A stretch of DNA of 64,000 bases from Chlorophyllum brunneum. Lineage: Eukaryota > Basidiomycota > Agaricomycetes > Agaricales > Agaricaceae. The translations under genes and the position numbers were made by a program. Below are positions 11,825-23,139 of this stretch, one piece after another. The DNA is taken from the NCBI GenBank assembly GCA_963576785.1, contig OY756139.1, forward strand, positions 1,240,001 through 1,304,000, in the 5' to 3' direction. The notes beneath the pieces were generated by a model. The model had not been told where the DNA came from. It saw only the letters and a program-made list of their open reading frames with translations, and ran no database searches. The number at the start of each line of letters is the position of its first letter. Within the stretch, counting starts at the first letter, position 1.

Positions 11825-12634
11825 GTGTCCGCTCTCGGCTTGTATTTAAGTATGATGACTGGTTTTTGGTGTCGACCCGATGGGTCCATTGTAATTGTTA
11901 TGGTTGCAGGTTTTGTATTCTAATATCACACTCTCTGGTTTCTCGGGTTCTGCGTATGACTGCACCTCGATTACTGACTTGTAAATCTAGTGGCATTGGC
12001 CCACAGCGTGGGTGGGGTATGGAGTGCATGTACAACGATGATCACATACCCATTCCCCTGAACAGACAATCTTGCAAAATTTTCCACCGCAATTTGAGTC
12101 AGACCCATGCCTCGCACGACTTCTCGGATCCCAGACACCATGACACCATCTCCCGTTCTAAGTTAACCGATACCTAACCCAGACCCGCGCCAATGCCAAG
12201 CTGCCCTGTCATCCTTGGCATTCACTCAGGATTTACCCACCAGAACCAGATGGACCTTTATGCCTGCTCAAAGAGGTTGAGGCACAGGTCTGACGTTCCT
12301 GGATCCGTGCTCCGCTGAGAGAATACCTATACCAAACTGCCTTCATCCTGAGCTACTGTTTCGCGTCCGATCACGCCAGACCTTCTCATCGAATGTTTGA
12401 TTATGCTTTGAGCGAAGATGGACAAGCCGTTCATTCGCAAAAAACCATCGAAGATTACGCAGCAAGACGTACCAAGCATGCTACATCCTCGTTTCATCTA
12501 TTTTAACCGTTATTACATGAAACTGTGCATAAATGAACTGTCTGATCATCGCTGAAAGCATATGTAGGACGTCAAACCCACAAGGGAAGCACAAGAAACA
12601 ATGTCCCCGTAAAGGTGGACCACACAACCCGGAA
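11825..12634. other. 0.8 kb between convergent genes
   Basis: Holds the 3' ends of the BSD-domain gene (plus) and the MFS transporter gene (minus). Short unsupported open frames only; I see no RNA gene, repeat or extra exon. Confidence 0.5.
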
Positions 12635-14399
12635 TCAGAGTGTGTAATAAAAGCCAGGGGTACCTTCATTGATGCCTTTGCCCTCGCGAGCCTGCTTGTT
12701 CTTGGCCATATAATTGAACGTGAGGAAGATGCACAGAATGATAATGAGGAACTGGCAACCCATAGTAGCCCAGATACCGTTGAGGTACCGGGGGAAGTCT
12801 TCCTGACGATACACGGTAGTTGCGAAGATACCGCCGATGCCACCAAATGCGATAGTTATAGCCGTCGAAACAGCGCGTTTCGAATGCGAGACGATGTTAT
12901 TGGCTTGCTGCATGAGGGAATTGGCAAACAGTTAGCAAACCCGTTGTGCTCCAGATGGAGGTACGAGGACAAAGACTTACGTAGGCCAGGACACCAGGGA
13001 CACATCCAGAGGCTCCTGCGTCGGCAAGGAAAAGACCAAAATAGCGGGCACCATTGGGTTTTGCGTAAGCCGTGACGAGAAGTCCTACCATTGTAATACA
13101 AGCTTGTACCACGAGCCACACGGCGCGTTGCCTTGCCCTGTCGCCAAGGGAAGCAAACAGGAAACAGGAAATGGCAGCGAAGACAAAAGGAAAGGCTGTG
13201 AGGATCAGAGCCATGGCTGTAGAGTAGCCCATTGAATGAAGGATAATGGTGATGAAGAAACCAATCGCGTAGGCGGGCATGGTTGAACACATGAACATGA
13301 GAGCATATGCCCAGAGTGTCCAGTCGGATAGGTGAGTGAGGATCTTTTGAAATGTAATTTCATCGGGGATAGAATCGCCACGATCCCGTTCAACACGGTC
13401 GAGGATCATCTGAAAGTATTGTGAGAGGCGGAAGCCATGATGCAGGTAAAGAACGCACCTTGGTTTGCTCCTCGGTGAGGAAGTCATTCTTATCAGGGAA
13501 GTCTGGAACAAAGAGGTATGTGAAGATACCAAGGACGATAGTGATGAGGCCTTCGATAACGAATATCCATCGCCACCCAGCGAGACCACCCTTTCCATTG
13601 AGGAAGGTGAGACCGTACGCAAACACAGAGGAGAAACCACCAAGAACGATTGAAGTGAGATAGAAAACAGCCAGACTACAGAAAGAATGTCACTCGTCAA
13701 AAACATGTACAGCCCATTAAGAGACCCACCGCTTCTGAACTTCATGGCGCTTGTACCAGGTGGTGATGATGAAGACCAGAGCAGGAAAGAAGCCAGCTTC
13801 GAAAGCACCAAGGAGCACTCGGACAACGCTAAGTTGACCCCATGTCTTCACAAAACCCATACCAAGTTGGGCGACGCCCCAACCAACAACACATATAGTG
13901 AGCCATATCCGTGCACCCAACACCTTAAGGACCAGGTTGCCGGGCAGTTGTCTGGATTCATTTCAGCCACTGGGAGCGGAGACGACGACGGATGACGACA
14001 TACAGAAGAATGTAAGGGACAAAATAGATCATGGAAGTAATGGAGTAACGGTCTCCAACGCTTAGTTGCTAACAAACACTCGGCTTTAGAAGAGGACAGA
14101 AAACATCGAATTTAGTCATGCGTACGAGGTCGGCTTCCATCCCAGCCGTACGAGCAATCCCCAAGTTCGTGCGATCAATAAGAGCAACCGCGTAGAGCAA
14201 GCCGAGAAAGGGAAGCATCCGTAGATCGACCTTGAGACTATCGAAACACCATTAATGATAGGCAGGATTTTAGGATGGGGGATACCTACATGGTCCTCCT
14301 TTCGAGACCGGGACGATAGCTGGGCAACGCTGGAGCTTTCACCTTCTCGACGTCCTCGACTCTAAGGTCGGGTGAACTACGTTTGGGGTCTGAGGACAT
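12635..14399 (-). CDS. MFS transporter, allantoate/anion permease (Dal5-like) family
   Basis: Seven exons: 14399-14290, 14237-14126, 14068-14004, 13951-13730, 13675-13459, 13409-12981, 12907-12635, giving 475 residues and about 12 membrane helices. Family marks are LIDRTNLGIAR in helix 1, the GDRYSITSMIYFVPY segment, GAFEAGFFPA before the central loop, and GWRWIFVIEG. These place it in the anion:cation symporter group that includes Dal5 and Tna1 (allantoate, nicotinate and other organic acids). The substrate cannot be told from sequence. The start ATG precedes a short hydrophilic tail with SSP and EDVEK. It is convergent with the BSD-domain gene and divergent from the second Ted1/Cdc1 copy. 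Confidence 0.93.
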
Positions 14400-15862
14400 G
14401 GTCGAGGGACGGGTTGCGCGAAATTTGTATATTCCTGTTCCATGATGACATGCCTTTTAAGGTTTTCTCAGAGGGTAAAGAGGAGCGAATGGCAGTGGAC
14501 CCGCCAAGATCACGCAGACCTGACAAGTCGAACGCGAAAGTCTCTCTTCGTAACATCGAAGCAGAGCTGTGACAAGTTGTGAATAAAGAGGAGTTGTGGG
14601 GTCGTCTGCTTGTGATCACAAGATCACTTGGCGTAAATATACGGCAGGGGGTCCGGTACGGGTGCAATAGTAGAGCCTCTGGTAAAATGAACGCTGGGAT
14701 CTTGTGTAGCATGAATATTGACTCGGAGCTCTGAAAACATAGCGGAGGCCAGGCGCAGGGTCCACAACCGATTGACGGAAACGAAGATAATGGAATCAAC
14801 CACATATAACACAAGGGCTGCGATTGTGAGACCTATTTCAAGGTGAGGCTGCGGTGTGCGACTTAAGATATGTTTACGGAACGTTGGCCACCTCTGCCAC
14901 TTTTGGACGATCTGAGATCTGTAGAATTGATATGATCAAGAAGTATTGCTCACCTCGCGCTGCTCTAACTAGGTAGAGGCGCATCGTTAGCAAACTGAAG
15001 CCAATGGCGGCCATGAGCGCAAAATGAGATTACCCGTTTCAGGCGTGCGTTTGAGATGATCGTCCATAGGTTTCCGTGATGAATGCGCACGTTCTGCACT
15101 AACGCGGTGCTCGTGAATTCATCCACTTCGAGGGTTATACGGACCTACATCTGTTCGAGTGCACGGTAAGGATCCGTTGCAGACTTCTGAAATCCTATGG
15201 CATGTGTACCCACATTACCAACCCAACAAGGACCCTCTCGGGGAATCCTCAGTGGCTTATAATATCCGGCGGTAAGGTTGGTATGGGATATTTGTTACTT
15301 CAGACTTTGTCAGATAATGTAGGTTGCGCCCGTGCACTTTTGCTTCTGAGTCCTGACATCTCTTGGTGCTCGGGTTTGTACTCTGAGGGCTCACTAGTTA
15401 GCATCATGATCTCTGGACAATGGGTCACAGTACTGACAACGACCGATGTCTTTAACCAGCAGATAGAGATGGATTCGGACGCTTGCCGGGGCTCCTCTGT
15501 ATGTCGCAGTGTCGAGGAGCATGGAAGATTCCCCACGTCCGACAATGTTTAGGAAAGAGTCGTCATGGCCCGGAAAACTTTAGTCCAGGCTCCAGGGACT
15601 GGACGACTTTATCAACTTTATCGTAATATGTGTAGCTGAGTTGAGGTGCGTCCGCGTCACTCCATACCTGTGAATGAGCTCGATAGGAAGTGAGTGTAAC
15701 TTGGGTACTTTATTTGATAGCCGCTGTTCGTCCATGATGACGTGTGACGAAATGAGGAGACATCACTTTTGTCTATCACGTCCATCCCGCACACCGATCC
15801 TCAGGTTTTCATTCCACTCCCCAACCTCTAGTACGCGGGTCGTCAGAGCTGTCCAGGCCTCC
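14400..15862. other. 1.46 kb divergent intergenic region
   Basis: Lies between the start codons of the MFS transporter (minus) and the second Ted1/Cdc1 paralog (plus) and must contain both promoters. Open frames here show no domain and no splice pattern that joins them. I see no recognisable site. Confidence 0.5.
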
Positions 15863-18039
15863 ATGAGATCCAGTTATCGCTTGAGTCGTCGTCTCTACTC
15901 GCGAGCGATCACCACCAACGCACTTCGGTTACTGTGGATCCTTGTCATCCTCTGGGGTGAGCTGGCGGTATATTTCTGGAGTCTTTCGTCATGTAGGTGG
16001 CCCATGCATAAGGTATGTTAATCTTGCATTCCTGGCCCAATGGGACGTTGATTTATAATAATGCAGATATCTGGAGTAGAAACCTCGCATGTGCTCTTGA
16101 TAGCTGACACACAGATCCGTACCCCGTCGGTTTCTCCTCAGTCCTCCTCCATTTTTCAGAGAGCGCGAGGACATGCTGCGGATCGATATCTCAAGAAAAG
16201 TTGGCGTGTCACGAGTCGGTTGAGGCCTCATGTGGTATTCTTTTTGGGTGATATGCTCAGAGATGGCAAGTCTGTCAAGAACGGGGTTCAGTGAGTACCC
16301 AGGTCACGCTACAATCGCTATCGTTGTTTATAGCCTTTTCTTAGATATGCTGAGCTTGTTCAAAAGTTCAAATCAATCTTCACTCTGGATGTATCTACCG
16401 TGGTTTATCACCTGCCCGGTAACAATGACGTAGGGTGAGTCTCGACCCCCAAGTCGTGGCGTCTAGCTCGAAATGACATCTACTAGGATGGGCCTCCTCT
16501 CATCCAAGAATATCCGGGACTATTATCGAAACTCATTTGGTTCCGTCAACCAAGTAGTCACCCTCAAAAATCACACGTTCTTGGCGCTGGATGCTCCGGA
16601 TCTGGTTGAAGAAGACTATCAAAGAAACGCTCGTGGAGTATCCTTTGACGACTGGGAACCGAGTTCCGGAGGTGCAGTAGAAGCTGTCAGGCGAGTAGCG
16701 GATCGTAAGTGTTTCATGCATCTGTTCGCTGTCGAAGATGAGAAGCTTGATAATTGTGCCTTCTTCCTTCTTCCTTAGAGCATTACCATCCGCTTATGTT
16801 ACTGTCCCATATTCCGTTGTATCGACCTGACGCCGCTTCTTGTGGATCCCTTCGGGAGAAAGGTACCATCAATCGGGGGGTTGGACATGGGTACCAGAAC
16901 ACGTTCGACAAGCAGACAACGGGCTTCTTGATAAAGGCTCTCGAGCCTACCATGATATTCAGGTGTGTTAAGATCACCAGGTGGTTGTCCAGTTATTTAT
17001 TAGCCGATACAGTGGCGATAATCGTGACTACTGCGAATACGTACACAAAGGAGTATCATTCGGAGTTGAAGGGTCCATTCCAGAAATTACAGTCAAGTCT
17101 TTCTCCCCTGCGCCCCAGATTCATAGCCCAGGGTTCCAGCTTCTCTCAATTATTGATCCAACAAAAATAGCACCCTCTCAACAATCCCTTCTCCACCGAC
17201 CCTGCTTCCTCCCAGATCAATCAGCTGTTTCCACTGTATATATCTGGTGGACTGTTACGACTCTTTGCATCCTCCTTATCCTCAACGTCCAAAGGATCAG
17301 ACATTTTCGCCTGACCAAACCTACCGGCTTTCCCTCGGCGCCTTCGCCGACTCGTAATGATCCCTTACCTCTACTTCAGGATTCTACAGGTGCATTGTCG
17401 CCAATATGGTCGCCACATACGCCTTTCATACCCCCCAATAGTCCACGACCTCAGATGCCATCATCCTTCCGTACACCCATGGCTCCAGCCACGTCGACGT
17501 TCCGAGCCTCGTCGAGACCGATGACTCCCCAGGGCCATGAGACGCCTATGCTCAGTCCACAGCTTATACCTCCTTCTCATGATGAGGAAGACGCTATGTT
17601 TCCAGATCAATATACTATCAAACGGGATGTACGTCGTCCGGATGATGAAGAATGGACTCCTATAGGACAAGAAGATCTCTTTGAGTCGAGTTCGCAGACT
17701 ACTGCTACCAATGAACCTCGCGCCCACTCATCGCCTTCGGAGTTCATCTCAGCTCCTGGAAACTTGCCGACGCACCATAGAAGGCAGAGCAGCTGGCTGT
17801 CTATCTGGTCGGAGACCTTCGTATGGAGAGGTAGACGGCGACGCATCGTATTCCGTGCACCGAGGCTATCCACATGGTGGGACGGATGCAAGAATATGGT
17901 GAAAATTTTGCGAGATGCTGACCAGAGGACGTTACTGAGGAGACGCAGGAGCATCCTTATGTTTTCCCTCATTGAAAGTTTTTCGGTTTTCTGGCCAGCA
18001 GGTATCGTGTGGTTAATCATCAATTTCTGGATGTTCTAG
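15863..18039 (+). CDS. Ted1/Cdc1 paralog with altered active site
   Basis: Six exons: 15863-16012, 16067-16290, 16345-16434, 16487-16704, 16779-16962, 17013-18039, giving 630 residues. Exon junctions fall at the same places as in the copy at 301-1977, so the two are paralogs. The signature HIPLYR (about residue 238) and an N-terminal membrane helix remain. Several metal-site positions differ: ADPQ is ADTQ (about 64), GDMMDGG is GDMLRDG (about 111), GNHD is GNND (about 150) and GDDHD is GDNRD (about 290). Loss of the last His, a metal ligand in this superfamily, suggests weak or no phosphoesterase activity. The C-terminal part has a Pro/Ser-rich linker of about 230 residues between two membrane helices, far longer than in the other copy. 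The frame is open throughout, so it is not an obvious pseudogene. Confidence 0.88.
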
Positions 18040-18215
18040 TTGTTTTTTATTTATTTACTTTTTCACGTTATTGACTTGCATTGGACTTCGTCGCATAGAT
18101 TGACATGTATTACAAGTTGGGATATTAGATTCGAGTGTGGGTCGGTGATTGCCAAACGGCGTGGTGAAGGTAAATTAATGATCTGAAATGACAACATCGG
18201 TAACGCATGGATGGT

Positions 18216-19098
18216 TCATTCCGAGTGCGCATGTTGTTCAACCGTGCTTATGGGTGTGAGTTGGCCCCATGGTGCGAGCTGAGTGAGCAAAAATCCACCG
18301 ACACCCAAAACTGGTAAATTTCCCCATTGATATACTGCAGAAAATACTGAGGCATGGGGATTACTCACGGTATCCAGAAACCTTTTCCAGGGGAGAGTGG
18401 AAATACAACGCTGTGGTAGAGCTCGCCAACAGCCAAATCCCGATAAGTAACGCGTTTGCAAGGATAGCAAGCTTATGCGTCAACTTCCAGTTGGGGAGGC
18501 ACAAGGACGGCCGAAGTTGATCGGCGAGGAACAGGATAGACAATGTGAGGAGGAAAATGTGTCCAGAAACGTCGTGGCCTCTGCGCAGTCGTGGAAGAAC
18601 TTTCCAGTCGGACGGGGTTGCGATTTCGGTAAAGAAGGTGGGATGGGATGAAGGTCCAACTGGAGTTCCTGCATAACAAGTGTCGACGGGAAGAGTGATG
18701 GCTTCCCCTGAGGGTAGGCGAACCATACAGACACCGCCAGAGGCAACGATGACGCGGTCGAGGAGGGGCGGACCAAAGAACCACATGGTGAAGACAGCCC
18801 AGACAAACGTGGCCAATGCCCATTTAACTAGTCTGTGGGTTGTGCGGGTGTGTGGAGGACTAGTGAGCCAGGACAGGAGAAAAAGGCCAGTGGTCCATCC
18901 CCATGCTTTCTTGATGAAGTAGACATTGAGGATGTTTGCCTTGTTGGCGAAGTAGTGTGTGTGGCTGAGGGGGTGCGGGAGATGGGTAAGGATTGGATTG
19001 GAGGTGTCGAGGTAGGTGGTGTAGACGACTGAATATGCAGTGCCGAGGACGACTGCTGCAGTGAGCACTGCGAATGCGGCGTGTCGTGGATCCGCCAT
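18216..19098 (-). CDS. FIT2/Scs3 lipid-droplet protein
   Basis: Two exons, 19098-18369 and 18334-18216, giving 282 residues. FITM2/Scs3 proteins are ER membrane acyl-CoA diphosphatases that support lipid-droplet budding and phospholipid homeostasis. The two catalytic histidines are visible in the family contexts RGHDVSGHIF (about residue 175) and YFHSPLEKVSGY (about 233). About six membrane helices are seen. The second exon supplies a short hydrophobic tail after an intron with GTGAGT...GCAG. The start ATG lies only 63 bp from the stop of the guanine deaminase gene on the same strand. Confidence 0.9.
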
Positions 19099-19161
19099 GG
19101 CGCTCGGCCAGTGCGCTGCTGCATTTCAGATATGCCATCACTCTGTTCCCACGGTCACTGT

Positions 19162-20754
19162 CTACCAAATGCTAGCGCCTTGAACCCACACAGTCTTTCT
19201 GTTCCGGTCGTCCCCAATGCACCACCACTTCTCCACAATCGCCTCTGTCAGCGTCGAGTACACCCCAGCCCCAAATAAATCCAGCGCGCCAATGCCTTCG
19301 CCACTCTCGGGCTCACATATCGCAACTAACAGCGCATCAGTCCTGCCTTCTCTCCGAGTAACATCAGATCGTACTCAGCTGCGCATCAAATGCAGCACCG
19401 ACTTCAAACACTCCGCTCTTCAGCCCTAGCGCAATTGAACCACCTCTTGTAGCAAGGTACAAAGACTCTTTCCAATCAATCGCCAACCTCCTCTCGGGCC
19501 GACTTGTTTCGCTCTGGCTCGAGTTCACCTGCTGCATGGTTTCTCTTCCTTGCCGCATCCGGGACACGGCAACAGCTTGTCTCATCGCATTCATGATATC
19601 CGCGCTATACCCTCCTGCGATGTCTGTACCAAGCCCGACTTTAACCCCCCTATCTAGGGCCTCTCTCAGGCGGAATGGCTCTGCAGAAAAGTAGACATTG
19701 GACAAAGGACAGTGCGCGATGGAAGTTTCCCGTTCGTGAATACGCAAGAGCTCGGGTAACGAGAGAAATGTACAATGGGCTTGTATCGTTCGCGGAGTCA
19801 ATAGCTTGTGCTGCAGTGATTTGACTTAACAAAAGTACACTCGGACTGCCAAGCTCTCTTGCCTTGTCAAAGATATCTATATCATCCATTCCGCGTTCTT
19901 TCCTTACCCAGTCGATCTCGTCGTGGGCCTCGGCAAGATGACTTTGAACCATCAGGTTTTCTTTTTCTGAGAGCTTGCCCAAGCCATGTAAAAGTTCGTC
20001 CGAGCACGTGGGTACGAATCTCGGCGTAAGAACAGGTATGACCAGTCCTCTGTGGGGTTGAAACTTCTCAGTAAGAGTACGACACCGCGAAACGAACGAC
20101 CGTGCCGATTCCAAGGAAGTTTGCGCCGATGGTTCGACATATGTCGGCCGAGACGATATATCCATTGACAGTTTACCTACAAACGCTCGAACACCCGCGC
20201 TTTGCATCTCTTCCGCTAGAATCATGCTGGTACGGGTTTATTATAACCCTCACACGCAGCAGGTGAAAGCGCACTTTGTGTCCTCTTTAATCGTGCCGAA
20301 AAGTAATACAGCGCCTGTTCCATTCGTTACCAGTCTCCGTGCCAGTTTCTTGTAAACACGTCCGGCCAAGTCATGATCAGAATCCAGTTGTTCCTCCGCC
20401 TTGAGCGCGTAGGTATCTAGCCACTCCATCAGCGGCAAGTCAAGTCCATTCCCTTGGTACAAGTACTGAGGTGCATGAAGGTGGAGGTCACAGAACGTGG
20501 GTAAGATGAAGCCGCCTTTGGGTATGACTAATTCTGAGTTCCAAGTTGCATTCTCCATAGGCTTTGTGGCTTGGTCGAAGGACACGATAAAGCCGCGTTG
20601 GTTCACAACTGCTAAGATTAGCATAGGATCTGAGCCAAAGCAGATCTCCCATCGACGAACCCAAACGGTAGTCCTCAAATATGTTTAATTTGCCTAGAGC
20701 TGGAGCATGGACAAAGTCTCCCCGGAATGCATCGTGATGATTGGTGATGGACAT
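19162..20754 (-). CDS. guanine deaminase
   Basis: Five exons: 20754-20667, 20629-20275, 20226-19839, 19804-19375, 19325-19162, giving 474 residues. The enzyme hydrolyses guanine to xanthine and ammonia in purine salvage. Metal and substrate residues of the amidohydrolase superfamily are present: HLHAPQ near 92, SHLAEAHDE in the middle, AHCTFL and GLGTDIAGG. The C-terminal WWCIGDDRN segment is typical of fungal guanine deaminases. The intron at 19838-19805 is only 34 nt (GTACTT...ACAAG); without it the frame breaks. Its end could instead lie 6 nt earlier, at GCAG. The start is the ATG before a short hydrophilic lead; an extended N-terminus is possible. Confidence 0.93.
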
Positions 20755-20913
20755 ATGGACAGACGGTGGAACGAACACTTGCGCTCACATCGAAGACATC
20801 TTTAACCATCAGCCTGCCCTTAACCGTCAAGATTTTTTGCCGATAAAAACATGGACTTGTATTAATCACGTCTTGTCACTCTTCTTGGTTAAGCAGTATA
20901 TTTACACGTAGGT

Positions 20914-22197
<1,284 letters not shown>

Positions 22198-23139
22198 AGC
22201 ACTGAGTTTTGGAGCGTGGTCGATAGAGGAAGATGGTGGTCGATGAGAAAGGAAGAGAGCGGTATCCTTCGGGGATATCTTTCCCGTTGCCGGTCACCGC
22301 CAGGACAAGCAATCCGGAAATAACGTCGCTACTGCGGGATTTACTGAACCGCTGCGGTCGTGTTTTTAGTCGGCGGCGTTTGGTTCCATCGCTGTCGCAG
22401 GCACTCAGGAAATGGGGGTCGGAGGGCGACGTTCAGTTTCATGGGTGTCCCCTCGATACTCGGTTCCCGTCTGTCATGGGCTGATCCGGAGTGGCCTTCA
22501 ATTCCGCTGCGAGGGAACCAAACACACCCGAAGCGGAATGGACTTTCCATCTGTCCAGCATTGTTGCACAAACTGTCCACACACCTGGGTCGCCTTGAAA
22601 TTCATTGTCCTGGCCTGCTATTGTCCAGAGAATTAGGAAGTATATTACCGTAGCAACTAGAAGGACATGATGCATTTTATTCCCAGCGCTTGCATCAGGC
22701 ATCGGTACCGAAGCCCGATTCATGCACCAGCAAGTAACCATGGAATATCCTTCCCGTTTGTATTGCGTCCTGACTCTGATTTATGGTGGATTGCAGCTTT
22801 GGTTGGTTTAGACCAGGTCTGCTGCTATGGGACGGAGCGGCGATCAATATTCGACGCGGTCACGTGACCCCGTTGAATGGCGCTGCGTGAGATAGAAAAA
22901 CGAGGCGAGCCCAGAAATGGCGTTAGCACATTGCCCCGCCACCGAAATTATTTATTCCTTCTCGCAGACGTTTTCCTCCTCGCTGTCCAGCACGACGTTG
23001 ACGACTGCTTCCTGACCAAAGACATCGACGACGAACACTCAGGTTGCGCCACTCGCCCGCACATTCCTAGGTTGTGCTATTAGCCGCCAGAACCAGCTCC
23101 GACACGCGACTGCTGACACTGCTATCAACTCTCATTAAA
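22198..23139. other. 0.94 kb divergent promoter region HEM2 / Wee1
   Basis: Separates the start codons of HEM2 (minus) and the Wee1 kinase (plus). No coding exon is supported. It contains the CACGTG palindrome described separately. Confidence 0.55.
22858..22869. promoter_or_regulatory. GGTCACGTGACC palindrome (E-box)
   Basis: A perfect 12-bp palindrome centred on CACGTG, the core bound by bHLH factors such as Cbf1 and Pho4. It lies about 270 bp upstream of the Wee1 start and about 660 bp upstream of HEM2. The palindrome is seen directly; binding is inferred. Confidence 0.55.

Noticed and set aside
16963..17012. Alternative acceptor ATTAG at 16999-17003 in the second Ted1/Cdc1 copy
   Set aside because: It would also keep the frame but adds three residues before GDNRD that the intact paralog lacks; the CAG at 17010-17012 matches the paralog. 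The His-to-Arg change is present with either choice.
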